Below, piece by piece: positions 21,173 through 33,763 of a stretch of 43,509 bases of DNA (position 1 is the first letter of the stretch; every line of letters begins with the position of its first letter). A program made the position numbers and the translations under genes. Location of the stretch: assembly GCA_900088475.1 (NCBI GenBank), contig FLMG01001075.1:1-43509 (forward strand), read 5' to 3'. The notes beneath the pieces were generated by a model. That model was not told the DNA's origin and ran no database searches. It saw only the letters and a list, made by a program, of their open reading frames with translations. Source of the stretch: Hyphochytrium catenoides (taxonomy: Eukaryota > Sar > Hyphochytriomycetes > Hyphochytriales > Hyphochytriaceae).

Positions 21173-24100
21173 TTAAAAGCGACCCTTGCGGGCTTTAGCT
21201 GAGGCAGCCAGGGCCCGTCGGTCCAACTTTTTCGACTTCCGCACTGGCGGTGCCGCAGGGAAGCCGTCCATCCCTTGACTGGGAGCAGTGGGAATTGTCT
21301 GCGACTTGAAAAAGGAAGTAAGAAATCCTGGAAGGTCATCCTTCTCGTCCTGTGGAGTGAAGAAGAACGCGCGAAGCCAAAAAATGAGAAAAAGTTGGAC
21401 AGTTCGGGCTGTGCTTCCTACGTAGAGCATACCATAGTCCCATCTAGTACTGAGATGGCATACAGAGAAAAGAGCGCCAACACTAGCTGGAACCATTGTA
21501 CCAGCAAGTACGAGCCAAAGAATACCGAGGTTACGACCTTTATGGTGGAGAGATGGGGGCGATTAGGTAAAGGGGTGTGAGAGCGCCATACAATCAAAGA
21601 GGACACACCTGCGCCGCCAGAGAAAGGAGGAAAATGGGACTACAAATCTTTCGCGTCTTAACCGCCGCCAGTATGTACGAAATTAGTAGTAGCTCAGCTC
21701 CTGCAGTGCAAGAAGCATTGTTGCTTAGCCTTACTGGAGAGAATCCGAGAGGTTATCGAGGTGAGTGGCATCTTTGCTCTTTTCCCCTAGTCTCTGAATA
21801 TAGAAAAAGTTGGCAGAGCCAAGAATGTTGTCACTCACCGTTGAGGTCCAACAGAAAACTGTGATGAGATACGCCCTCAACCAAGAAGCTGAGAGGCAGT
21901 ACTAGCCGAAAGAAGGCTACCATGGCGGTGGGACCCTGAGCGCAGAACAACTGGACCAAAAAAGCGTACCACAGACAGACCGGAGCCCATGGTGGAGCCC
22001 AAGGGATAACGTAGGCCACCAGATACGGAAAGGCGTAGAGGAATGTGAAGCAGAACGCAACGTGATGATTGGCTGAGACTGCCATAAAAGCCCGGTGATG
22101 GAACTTGAAGACCCAGGTCATCACTGTAAGCAGTAGTTATTAGATGAAGCACCGTCGTCCATGCGTTTTAGGGTTAACGCAAGAGGGTTCAGCCCGGAGA
22201 CAACAATTTGAGAAAGGACGCCAGAGAGTGATGCGTCGGCTCACCTTCTTTTGATAACACGGCCAGTGAGGAAAGAACAGTCTTCGACACCATCGTCATG
22301 TGCACAAACATGATCGCCAGCAATGCGTCAAATGTTACCTGGTGCGACTAAGAAGCAGAGCATGAGGCGGATCAGAAAGAACCTTTAGGTACAGTTGAGC
22401 GGAAAAGGGAGGCATAGTCAAATAGCCATCGCAACCCTAAAAGCAACAGAAGGTTTTCAATCCCTGATGGAATGTCAATTCTCACCTTCACTTTCTTCGG
22501 CTCCTCGGTTCTTCTCTCGGTGCCACGGTGAGCCTCGGTAGAAGCCGGCACCGCGACGGTTGCGCTCCCTTTTGCCGCTGCTCCGTCTGGCTTAGTCTGC
22601 CTGCGGCGGGAAGGCTTTTCTCCTTCTCGTTTCGACTTGGGGGGAGAAGCTGCAGGAGCGACAGGAGAAGCAGGCCGCTTGGTTCTAGGTGTTCCAACCC
22701 TGGGGGTTGCATCTCTACTTCCGTCCCTCTTCTGACTGCTTAGCTCTTGCTCCCGACTTCTTCTTTTGGGCGATGGCTCCTTTGAGACAATGACGACACC
22801 GTCATCTTCCCTTTCTTCTGCTAGTATCTCCTCTACTGGCTCGGAAGTGAGCGCTTCCACTTCCTCCTCTGGCATTTGGGACTCTTCAACATTAGAGACG
22901 ACCTCAGGGGACTGTTCCTCTTCCACCACAGGCTGCTTCGAATCATTGCTGTCGTCCTCCCCGTCTTCCATCTCGTCTCTTATATCTCCCATCTCTCTCC
23001 CCGCGTTATCCTCAACGTCCCCCTCATGAACCTCTTCTCCTCCTTCCGACGGCTCACTATTAAGACTAGCACTGCGCTGTGAGCGCGGTTCGGTTGTTTC
23101 GCCTTCATCTTCCTCAGTGCCGGTGGCGGAAACCGAGCTCTTGCTATCAGAGTCTGGTCCTGGTTCGGGGGCAATATCCTCCGCCTTGATATGCTTAGTG
23201 GCGACCACCGCTCCTTCTTCTTCGCTCCCTCCGGCAGATGCCGTCTTTGCGGCTGACTCCATGGTCGCAGAATGTGGAGGAGTGTAGGTCTCTCCCTCAG
23301 AGTCAAAAACGCCTGGCCCCACCGCCGCTTTCGGCGATTCAACATAATTCTTCGGTTCGACGACGGGAAGGCGGCCGCTAGAGGATGAGACCAACGTTTG
23401 TTCTTTGGAAGAAGAAGGAGCCGTAGATGAGGCTTGACCGCTTCCAAAGGTGGAAGGCTTACTTTTGATAGTGTTGGCCTGCACGTAGACCTTTGTTGGT
23501 GCCTGCTTATAGAACTCCTTGTACGTCTTCGCAGACCGCTCCCTCTCTGACTTGTTCTTCTGTTTCTTAGCACTTGTCTTTGAGCCTTTATCAGATCTAC
23601 CGTCAGGTTTCCGCTGCCCTACCTCCACGCTTTGAACCTCTCTCTCGTGAGCAGGTGTGTACCGTGGTGGGGAGGGCTTTGGAGACCTAGACGAACTGCC
23701 GTCCACGGGCAACATTGGACTACTATTCACCTTCGTGTTCCGGCCTTTCGCAGATTCCGCAGTGCCAAACCTTCCACCCGAGTCTGCGCCATAAGGAGCC
23801 CTCGAGGGTATCGGAGGCACTGGCTTTCCTATAACCCCGCCCCTCACAGAGCTTGATCTTGCGCCACTCGCCCCTCCCTTACTTGTGGGCGGGGGCTGCC
23901 TTCTGATATCTACGGCACTGGAAAGGCTCGCCCAAGATGTCTCATTAGGCTTCCCGCCTTGAGGCCGAGAAGCTGAGAGAAAGCTCATGTCTGGGGACAA
24001 CATAGGAACAGCGGGCTGGAAGGTCTTTGGGAAGCCTGCCGGCGGGACAGAGCTCTGTCGACCCTCTTGAAGAGGCAGCCCAGCACGAGATGAGCCTGAG

Positions 24101-25073
24101 GGCCCCACCGAAGCCGCACGGGGCATCCCGACAGGCCCTGGAGAGGAAAACGGAGAAAATGTATGCCTAGAGGAGAAGCCTGGCTGACTTCCTAATTGGT
24201 TGTCCTGATAGTGGTTCTCTGCCCTAAGTGTTGGGACAATCGGTCCAACAAAGCTGGTCTTCGGAGACAGCTGAGGCGTGTCTGTTGAAGGAGCTGTCGT
24301 CTTTGGTGACAGATAACCGCCCATACCTCCTTGTGAGTACATGTACTGGTGCTGTGCACGGGTGAGAAGACAGGGAGAAGAAAGTGAGCGAGAAAAGACA
24401 CATGTTTGAGATCAACCCATAGACAATGGCAGGACCAAGGGGTGGCTTGCTTGTAGTGGGGAGGCCAGAACAAGCAAGCGACTGACCTGGAAGCTCAAGG
24501 CTGGAGGCGCATTATCCGACCATCGCGGTAGAGGCGGATCTTGTCTGCTATGCTGAAGCCCGTAAGATTGCTGCTCATAAAACGAAGAAAGCTCCTCTTG
24601 CCCCGATCCGTAGAACCTCGCAGGTGATCTAGTATAGGAGGTCGCCCCACCCTGTGCGTGAGGAAGACTGGTGGGAGAAGAGACATTTGCATAGGAAGGA
24701 CTCATGCCGATGATGCCGACAGAGCTTGGCCTGGCGGCGAAAGCTGAGTCCATTGCATAGCCACCTAAGGAGCTAAGCAGGCCGGGTGGGAGCTTTGGCC
24801 CCTGGTCCTCTCTCCTCTCCATTGAGGGAAGGTATAGGCCTGCTCCAGGAGTTGGAGCAGGCCTAGTTGTCGAGCTCCAACCTTTGAAGTCATTCTGCTT
24901 TTGCTTGCTGCGGATCCCCAACAGAAGAAAGAATAGCGATAAGGATTACAGTTCACCCCGAACTCGAAAGCATGTGAAGTTGTTGCCTACCTCTTCCGTG
25001 GAGGGCTGTCCGCGATGCCATCCGGCAAGAAGTACGCGGCGTAATCCGAGTCTGAATCTGAATCGTCTTTCAT
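21173..25073 (-). CDS. Multi-pass membrane protein with long disordered N-terminus, 8 exons, 1,082 aa
   Basis: Exons 25073-24991, 24907-24487, 24351-22393, 22338-22245, 22123-21839, 21733-21609, 21537-21433 and 21349-21173 join in phase (3,249 nt). Residues 1 to about 790 are low-complexity: a start of MKDDSDSDSDYAAYF, then Ser/Pro/Gly-rich sequence, a Lys-rich patch and a long acidic segment, with basic KRR/SPKRR motifs. From about 795 hydrophobic helices follow: ENLLLLLGLRWLFDYASLF, DALLAIMFVHMTMVSKTVL, HVAFCFTFLYAFPYLVAYV, PVCLWYAFLVQLFCAQG, VAFFRLVLPLSFLVEG, AELLLISYILAAV and YLLVQWFQLVLALFSLYAI. The tail is strongly basic (RKSKKLDRRALAASAKARK). I do not recognise the family. Topology suggests a cytosolic regulatory N-terminus and six or seven spans. 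The first donor inside the 1,959-nt exon (ACT|GTACCT) was chosen because only it keeps phase with the next exon. Confidence 0.8.
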
Positions 25074-25307
25074 CTTAAAGTTGTGAGAACCTCATCTGGA
25101 AAGCTGCGCCGGCGCCAAACATAACTAAAGCTGGGGCCTGCCAAGCCACGGCACGTCTTCTCCAGACGTCTACTCCTCGGCTGTCAAGAATTGTACCAAG
25201 GTAGTACCGGGCGTACTGCGTGAGGACTCGTACAGAAAATATGCGCTGGTGTTGAAGCGTACCACTAGAAGACTTGATCTGGGCACTTAAGACTACTCTC
25301 GGCCACC

Positions 25308-25356
25308 CACAAACTGAATGAGTGACGCCCACAAACTCAATGAATGACGCCCAACG
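25308..25356. repeat. Two-copy 22-bp tandem repeat
   Basis: Two adjacent copies of ACAAACTSAATGARTGACGC (S = G/C, R = A/G), each followed by CC, differ at two positions. The repeat is too short to classify and lies in the divergent promoter region. Confidence 0.7.
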
Positions 25357-25565
25357 AAGCTCTGCAGACCATCAGGTCCGCAAAGACCAGAAAATCTCAA
25401 ACTGCAACGTCTGTGGAACAAGAGAGCAACCACATGTTCGCTTCTCTATCAGATCTGAGGCTGTCATGCAGTGGAGTGCGAGCACGATGGGATGGCCAGT
25501 GGAGACAGGCTGGGGAGAAAGATAGATACAGATAATAACAATAAAACCAAGGGCGCCAAGTTAAA

Positions 25566-25663
25566 GGGCTGGCGAGGGGAAGGGCGAGGGGAAGGGCGAG
25601 GGGAAGAAAAGAGAGGGAAAGAGACAGAAAGAAGAGAGAGAGACGAAGAGAGAGAGACGCAAA

Positions 25664-25712
<49 letters not shown>
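25566..25712. repeat. GGGGAAGGGCGA tandem followed by (GA)n
   Basis: About three 12-base units grade into gagagag with AAAG interruptions and end in an almost pure GA run of about 50 bases (25664-25712). Confidence 0.85.
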
Positions 25713-25715
<3 letters not shown>

Positions 25716-26584
25716 CAATATTGTTGTTTCTCTTGGCTCTTGGCTCACTGAGTGGCTGACGGGTTAGCAGTTCTATCCTTTGAGAGCAAAAGTGCAAAAA
25801 AGTGAGCTCCCCGTCTGTAGCTCTGAGCACTCTGTCTCTCAGTATGTGCCCTGGTCAGTTATGTATTGCCATTAGTTCGGTCATCTGGCCGTATCTCTGC
25901 GGCTCTCTCACTCCCAGTGTCCTCTAGCTTCTCTGCTTCCCTCTTTTACGGCTCAAAATTCGGTTGGACTTTGTGGCTTTTTGAGAGTGAACACATTTCG
26001 AACAGTGCTCCCCTTATGTTTCTCCCTACCCACTACCACGAGGTGTGTCAGCCTAGGAAAGGACGAAAAGAACCTATTCCCACAGGTATGGAGAACAGTG
26101 GAATTAGTTCTTCCCATGGTAGTATACTTTGGAATAGGAAAGCCCTTGGGAAGTAATATCCACGATAAAAGAATATTGGATACTGAATAAAGGTCCTGGT
26201 GATGTTTGGCGGTGTTGAGGGAAAGACAAGAAGAAGCGGCGGCCGTTATAGTTGTTGCCCTTTCAACAGCGCTCAGTCTTGATGATGGCCGGGGGACGGC
26301 GAGAGATCTTCATGAAGAAATCTGCAGATTCTCCTGGCTTGTCCCTTCTCTAACATCAAGGGCTTTATGATGTTTGTTCTTGGGTCTGATCGAAGAGGGG
26401 GAAGAAGAGTCATTTGATATATCATTGGGGTGACCAGGCGTGAGGGTTGTCATTACTCTATGCTACCGGGCGGCAGTGGTCGATGGATAGAAAGTGCGAC
26501 GAGCTTAACTTAAAAACTTGACGCAATGACGGGGTGCACTGAGTATCTAGGAGTCAGCTGATCAGGTTTATAGAAGACGGAAGG

Positions 26585-29500
26585 ATGTCCAGCCTCCTTC
26601 TTGACTGGCTGAATGAGGAGGTGGTCCTCAGCCGGCAGGTCACCTTCTTAGAGGTTGACTTTGCCAACGGGTACTTGTTTGGTGAGCTGCTATCGAAGTT
26701 CAACCAGCAACAGAACCTAGACTCATTCAGCGACAAGGAGACAACAGAAGCAAAGATGTTAAATTTCTGTCTGCTAGAACCCTCTCTTGCTGCCCTGAAT
26801 ATACCTTTCAATGCTCAGATAGCAGAGAAGATTATGCGGCGTCAAGAGGGAGTCACGAAGAAGCTTCTCTATCAGATTAAGGTAGGCTAGCGCGGAGGCA
26901 GAGACTTCAGATTTACCTGCATTTGCATAACATTAGTTCAAATGAAAGGGAAAAGTGGGGAGAAGTGGTAACATTCAAAAGGCACAAGAAGTGTAATCTC
27001 TGTTGGCAAGATCTAGAAGCAGTAGCCGAACCTTCTGTGATAGGAAATGGAGTCGTCTCATTACTACGATCGTCTCACCGTGATCGTCTCACCATTGACC
27101 TCCCAGATGAACTTTGACTCCATGGGGCCTACGAGGGTTGTTATTCCGGCTCAGAAAGAAGTAAAGACTGGGCCGAGAAAGCTCATGAACTTCCCAGCGC
27201 AGACTAGAAAGCACGAGTACCAGGAGGCTAACCATCGGCACTTTGAGTACTTCATCGGCAGTCTAGCAGAGAGTGACAAAAGCATCAGGATGGAAAGGTG
27301 TGGACTTTACCTCTCGCTTCCTTCTCTGTGTTCCAGGATCTGATTCGACGTCATCGTCTCGTAGCTCTCTTCTTTCCTCAGTCTATGTTATTTGCAGAAG
27401 TCTCTCTGATCTCCTCCTCATGACCTTGCGACCATTCTAACCTGCAACCCTGATACCCTGCCAGAGCTCTGAAGCGATTTACAGAGGCAGGAGAACAGTA
27501 CGAGAGGGATCAGAAGCGAAACAAGGAGGATGTCGTGCAGTACGCCCAGTGGCTTACACAAGAAAGGAAGAGACTGGGAAAGTATCGGCTGGAGTCTAAG
27601 AAAGCCAGAGAGAAGGTTATTATCATGAAAGGCCTTTCTATCCACACACTCTTCTCTCTCAACATCTATCCCTTGACCTCTTAGTCATATTACGTACAAG
27701 AGCGTATGGCAGCAGAAGGTAGCTCTTACGCGCGTCCGGTGGCCCCAGCTTTTGCTCTTCACCTCTGAGCTTCTTCGTCACTCAACCTTCTACCTTTTCT
27801 AGCCTCTCCTTGTCAGCTCTGGTTTATTCTGAACAACTGACGAGGTCTAAGTATACCCTTTGTGAACAACATAGTCCCGAGAGGATAGCAACCTTGGAGT
27901 CCACAAAGAGAGTCTAGCCAGAAAGGCCAGCAGAGAGGAGCGGGAGCGCAGGTTTGGACAGAAGCTTCAAGCAGAAAAGGCACAAAAGCAGGTAAGATAT
28001 CCATATTCTTCTAGATTTTACTCTACCGAGGTGCAGCCTGCCTAAGCTCTTCTTCTGTTGCTGATGTCGGTTTCCTCCCGTCACCCTTACTCACTTGTGA
28101 CCCGATATCAGGAGCAGGTGCGGCTTGCCGAGCGCAGTGCCATGAAGGAGGAGATGACAGCCATAGAGCAGGTGAGAAAGAACACGAGACACCGACGTAA
28201 AACCCTGCTGAAATCCAGGCCTGCAACAGAAGAGTATAGTGCCTATTTATTGTGAGGGATATGGAGAAAAGAAGAAGAGGTGAAGTGGTGAAAAGCCTCT
28301 GTGCCCATTGCTTTGACGACAGTAGAGAGAGGGAGGAAGTCAAAGAAGAAAGAGTCAAAGGCGTTTAACTAACCTCTCACAGGCCTTATCGCAGAAGCAC
28401 AATGAATTGTCTCCGGAAGAGAGAGAGAGAGAGGTGGCCAATCTGTTCATTCAGGGGGAGCACCAGACATTTCTAGACAAAGAATACATGGCGGCTGCCG
28501 CTACTGACTATATCCAGAGCATCAAAAAGAAAAGGCAGGAAGGGGCAGCGCGAAGGGAGGGTAGACGACAGAGAAGGAGGGAGTACTTGGTCCAAAACAA
28601 CCAGGAGAAAGTGAGCCAGAGCATGAGAGATAGAGTTCAGATAATGGAGGCAGCGCTTCATCAGACCTGCTCTGCTGAAAGGCAAATCGGGGTGCGTGTC
28701 CAGCTTGCATACTTTCCCTGCTGTGGATGCCATGCAGAGCTAGCACTTTCTCTCTCTCAAGCGTGTACCTTATTATCCTCTAACATGGATGTGGCATGGT
28801 CTCCACTGTTAGTCTGCCCCTCTCATGGTTTTTTCTCCTACCGCTCTCACTTGTCCTCTTCTTGTGCTCACCCTGCTTTGTTCACGGTGCGATTTCGTAC
28901 TTATGATCTCAGGAGAGAATTGAAAAAATCCAGAAGTACGCTAGAGTCTCTGTGCTGAACAGGGAGAATAGAGAACAGCAATACGAGGCAAGAAGACGAG
29001 AGGATGCAAAAGAAGCTTTAGAGAAGGACATGGCACACTTTGACCTCCACTTTAAGCGCTATGACGATGATGTTGCAGCCCATCAGGAGACGTTCTCGCG
29101 CTCCTTGGAGACAAGAAAGGCAGCTTCTCATTCTAGAGTCCAAGATCTCTGCCAAGAGACAGTGGAGTCTCTTCTTGGCTTGGCTATGGCGGCTGCGGCC
29201 ACTCGCGAGGTAATAAGTTAGCACGAAGGGGAGAGGAGGAGCAATTCAGATGCGAACCTGGTAGCCCTGCTGTCTCTAATTTGCCCAGCCGCCTTGGTTG
29301 CTCAGTCTGTCGCACGCTGTTGAGGCTCTTGCCGTCCTATATGTTCTGGTGGCAGCCAAGCACCTCCCCAGTGCTCTCTAACTTCTAATTATCCACCTCC
29401 ACCGTATCCACCAGGATTTGGATCTTGTGCCTTCTGTTGGTCAAGAGAAGGACTCAGAGATGTTACCTAACGAGCTGTGGTCGGATCTGAAGTTAAATTT

Positions 29501-30881
29501 TGTGAAAGGACACAAAGTACAAGTCCCTTGGACCGACCTCTCTCTCTCCTGTGAGATCTCAGATTTTCTTTGCTCAAGGGGATTTTGGGCTTATTCGTTT
29601 TCAAATGAGGTAAGAGTCCTTCTATCGCCCTTTGTTCACAGCCTTGGGTGGAGCCTTCCCTCTCTTTGCGTGTCCTTCCGCCTCTTTATCCGAGAAGCTT
29701 CTCCTTTTCCGACTGTCCTTTCCTTAGGTAATTGTTTACCGTCCTTTTCGGTCTCTTTCTCTCTCTAATGGTCCAGTCCTTATAGTTCGTCTATTTCATA
29801 GGCTCAGGAATTGCAGAGGTATTTCCTAGGGGACGTCATCCAGCATGTTCGGCTTTGTTATTCCCCTCTTTCTCCTCCACCACCTCTTCCTCGTCTTCCT
29901 CGCTATCCACTGCATGTAGCACTCCTAGGGAGTCCCTTCAGTGGGAAAAGAGTGCTGGCGGAGAGACTTGCAACAAAGTTTGGCCTTCGCGTGATAGACA
30001 CCAGCCGTCTGATTGAGGATGCGCTTCAATCCTACTTCGAGTCCGCCAGAAGGGGAGAGAAAGAGAGTTCTGACGAACAGAACACATTGGTTGGGCTGGG
30101 CAAGAAAGTCCACAGCCGTCTTTCTCTCGGGAAGGAAATAGAAGATTCTACATATATCGAGCTGATCGTCCATGCAATTGAGGAAGGACAAAATGCTATA
30201 CACCTTCAAGTAGAGCAAAGCTCGCGTGAGGAAGCAGCCAAAGACCGCAGCTTGGTTAGTGATATTCAACGAGGAGGATGGCTCCTTTGTGACTTCCCTG
30301 CGAATTTGGATCAAGCCAAGCTGCTCCAGGTTGCTCTCACGGGACGAGGAGAAAGCGTCGTTCTCCCCTCTCCTCACTCGGCAGACAGTGTTCTGGCTCC
30401 CGCAACACCCAGTTCCTCTTCTTCCGCTTCTGAGGCGCTTCCAGGACAGAGCGGTCTCCACCTCGTCTTCAACATTGCTCCCGACGTCATGCAGGTCCTT
30501 CTGCGAGCCCTTGGAAGGCGAGTCGACTCTCTCTCGGGAGAGGAATACCATCTAGCAATGAAACCTCCTCCTATGGATGAGCCAATCAAGTTCCGTTTAC
30601 GAATAGGGGAGGAAGAAAAGCATAAACGTAGTCTTCTTCCGGTTAAGATATCTTCCCATCAGCACTGTTCCTTGCCTCTGGAAGCGTGGTATAACAAGTA
30701 TAATGCCTGGTTGCCGCTCTCGACGGGGTCCGTAGACTCTATGTTCCTCGAGGTTGATCAAACCATTGCGACCTTTCTTCGACAGAGAGCGGAGACGAGA
30801 GTGAAGAAAAGGCAAAAGGAGGATGAGGTAGGATCTCTCTCTGTCTCTCTCTTTTCTCTCTGTCTCTCTCTCTTCTCTCTG

Positions 30882-30925
<44 letters not shown>

Positions 30926-33763
30926 TCTCTCTGTCTCTCTCTGTCTCTCTCTTCCTTTTACCAGTGAGATATCCGTTTGTTTCCATAAGCATTGATGTGT
31001 GAAATGCAGCTGACGCTATCTCTGCACCTGAATTTAGTGCTTCGCTTCAGTTCTCGCGATGTATCTCTTTTCTTACCGCTGCTGACTTGGTAAGTTTATC
31101 TTTTTATTACCCCGTTAGGCGACAGAAAAAGCCAGAAGACAGCGTAACATTTTGAGGAAGCAGAAGATGGAGCTAGACCAGCGCATTCTGCGGCTGAAGA
31201 CCGACTTGGATGAGATGAAAAATAACGCCACCGCAGGGGGAAAGACCAAGGATAAGGACAAGAGCAAACAGCTGCAAGCAGATATAGAGGCCGCCAGCCA
31301 GGGCATCCTGCGGGCAGAGGAAGAAAGAGATCGATGCATGAAGAGTCTGCAAGAGATCGGCAGCCAACAGAAGGGCGAAGAGGAAGAGAAGGGAATCGCG
31401 TCATCGGTCTCTGTAAATCCTTCTGTTGTTGGACATCTCCCGCCCCCTGCGTCTCTCGCAGAAGTATGGACAAGGACTTGGAATGCTATAGAGGCGCACT
31501 TTTGCCAAGTGACTGAGAAGGTCATGAGGAGAGTGAGAGACCTAAATGTGGAGCGAGTGCGTTACTTCGTGGAGGAGAGGGAGAACTTTGCTCGATTCCT
31601 CTGCCGCAAGGACGAGAAACAGGAGCTTCTTGATGAGTTTGTTTTAGAATTCAACGGCTCTGTGGAGATGGATCTGCGCTATGATGGGGATGTGAAGGCA
31701 GAACTTCACTTAAGAACAGACCAGCTCCTAGAGAAGGTAAGTGGCCATTGAATCTAGAATCAGGAATGGGAGGCAACCGGACCGCGATGGGAACGTAGAC
31801 TCACCAGAGTGAGAGAGGATGTAGACCCGAGAGCAGGAATACGAAGCGAGAGTTATTGGCATAGGGACAAAGTTCTGGATTTTTGGATTGCACTGAATAC
31901 CTTGGCCACAAGCAGCCAGGACATAGATATAAGACTGCTTCCAAGTTTGCCATTCGCTTCTTACCTCTCCTGTACGTCTCATATCTTGTACAGCTTCTCG
32001 GAACCTGCGACCGGAGAGAACTGGAAAATGCTGAAGAAGTCTCTCGTATCCGTAAGGGAGGACTAATGGAGAAGCAGCTGGAGACACTTCTCCTCTCTTA
32101 TCTGATTCTATTAGAGGAAGAGATACTGAAGTTCAAGGTCTCGAAGCAGTTGCTGCACGACTACGTTTCCCTTTGTGTACAGAGACAGGCTAGTCTTCCA
32201 GAACGAGGAAGTGACCCTGATATACCTGGCCTTTCTTCTTCTTCATTAGATATGCCGTCTGCTTTGTCCGAGGACGCAGGCACACTCTTTCAGAGGTTAT
32301 TGCGAGAAAAAGAGGTCCAATTGCTTGAAGCTGCAGCCGGAGCAGGAGGAACAGGAGCTGCTGGCATGGCAGCAAAGAAGGGAGGTGGAGCGGGAGGAGC
32401 TCCAAGAAAGTCAAAGGGGGATCTTGCACGACAGGACTCCATGAGAGACGAAAAACGGAATTCTTTACTTCCTGGTCCGCTTTCTCCATCCTCTATGGTG
32501 GAGGTCTTTGTTATGGCTTGCGACCAGCTTCTGGGCCGCGCCAATCCAGGTCTTGTCCCGCAAAGTGGGACTGCTAGTCAGGATAACAAGCAAGCGAAAG
32601 TTAAAAAGAGGAAGACCGGGTTGGATGAGGAGGGGGAGTCGAAGAAGGGCAATTCATCTGATCCGGGCAGTCCAGAGTGGCATGTGGGGAGAGAGTATGA
32701 ACGTTTGCAAGGAAGGGCAGATCAGATAAAGAGAAAAGTTAAGGCTACTTCCGACTCTCTCCTCGCTGACTTTAAGCGAGAGGAAGAGAAATATGAGAGA
32801 GCCGCTCAAAAGCGTGTGGAGGGAGAAAAGGCGGCTGTGGAGTGTGTCAGCCGGCACATCCGAGATGCCATTGAGGGTGAGCAGAAGCTCACGCAGAGAA
32901 TCTCCATTCAGGTTAGTGACCTACTTCTGGACTGTCTGATAGAGACAGAGCTCATTCTCCACCTCTATCCATTCCTGTATGGCCTTTTCTACTTGGCCCT
33001 CTGACTGTTTTGTCTCACTGTGGGTTCGCTCTCTATCCTAACCTTTCATAATATCGTTTGGTCGTTGATTATGAGCTTCTGGCCTACCTGTTCTGCCGTA
33101 GTAGTAACTCCATCCCCATGAAGCATGCGCAGAAGCTGACGTCTCCTCTCCCACATCATCACCCTTCCCTCCTCCCCAAAAATCTATATTGTTTGGCGGC
33201 GTAAAGGGCTCGTTCTGTTACCGCTTTCCTTCTCTTCTCATCCTCCCAGCAGACACATCCCCTCGCGTTCTCAGTCACCAGCTTCTCAGTACTGAGGAGG
33301 TCTGCAGACCATACTATGGACCTTGGGAGAAAGAGTCGAAAGAACAAGAGGAGAAGCTCTTATATGGAAGAGAGTCATTGCAGAGCGGAGTACTCTTTTT
33401 GTCAAGTTTAGGCTTAGGGCCTGGCGGCTCTTTCCTCGTAGAGGAGCTCAGCCCAGAGATAATAAAGCTTGTCATGGGACTCTCTCCAGGGCAGCTAACC
33501 CCTCAGGCTTCAGTAGACAAGGTTAATACTCATGTCAAGAAAATCATATTCTGGCTCGTTCCTCCTCTATTCTTTTCATTATTCAACCCTCAAACCAGCC
33601 TGAATTTTGTGCGTCAAGGCCTAACTATCCTTGCTTTTGTCTTTGTTAACCACAGGTACTCTCAGGATTGATAGAGGAGATTGAAGGAGAAGAGAGGATA
33701 AGTCAGGAAAGGCTTCTTTCTTCCATTGCATCAGGTTCCTTCGATGAACTGCTCCAGGCTTAG
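26585..33763 (+). CDS. SPEF2: Sperm flagellar protein 2 / CPC1 orthologue, 13 exons, 1,508 aa
   Basis: Exons 26585-26881, 27107-27297, 27465-27615, 27875-27991, 28112-28171, 28383-28691, 28913-29209, 29415-29609, 29802-30827, 31119-31736, 31994-32911, 33282-33521 and 33656-33763 join in phase (4,527 nt). SPEF2/CPC1 is a central-pair (C1b) component of motile axonemes. Residues 1-99 form the CH-like domain (LDWLNEEVVLSRQ, FANGYLFGELLSKF, GVTKKLLYQIK). Coiled-coil helices rich in Arg/Glu follow to about 540. An adenylate-kinase-like domain starts at about 573 with the P-loop LLGSPFSGKRVLAERLA, then RVIDTSRLIEDAL and GGWLLCDFPANLDQAKLL. Exon 10 carries the TRTWNAIEAHF and VEERENFARF region, and exon 11 LLGTCDRRELENAEE and EEEILKFKVSKQLLHDY. 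Animal SPEF2 is about 1,800 aa; here the stop at 33761 removes most of the C-terminal region. The first ATG fits the conserved N-terminus exactly. Confidence 0.94.
30833..30956. repeat. (CT)n microsatellite in SPEF2 intron 9
   Basis: Alternating CTCT and CTGT blocks of about 120 bases start five bases after the donor of exon 9 (30827). The tract is read as pyrimidine on the coding strand and generates a spurious in-frame Ser/Leu extension of the exon. Confidence 0.9.

Larger units (their letters stand above)
25074..26584. other. Divergent intergenic region with repeats
   Basis: This region lies between two divergently transcribed genes (membrane protein leftward, SPEF2 rightward) and so should hold both promoters. 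Contents: a 22-base direct repeat at about 25308-25356, a GGGGAAGGGCGA tandem at about 25570-25605, and a GA microsatellite at 25660-25712. A minus-strand frame (25332-25075) ends exactly at the membrane-protein gene but shows no family resemblance. No TATA-like promoter could be assigned. Confidence 0.55.

Noticed and set aside
22980-23573. 197-codon Arg-rich frame on the minus strand
   Set aside because: It is an alternative frame of the 1,959-nt low-complexity exon; phase-matched flanking exons support the other frame.
25075-25332. 85-codon minus-strand frame just upstream of the membrane-protein start
   Set aside because: It would place a stop directly before the MKDDSDSDSD start. There is no family match; it is most likely 5' untranslated sequence.
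29925-30551. 208-codon open frame antisense to the SPEF2 adenylate-kinase exon
   Set aside because: It is a shadow of a long coding exon with conserved motifs on the plus strand, and has no family resemblance of its own.
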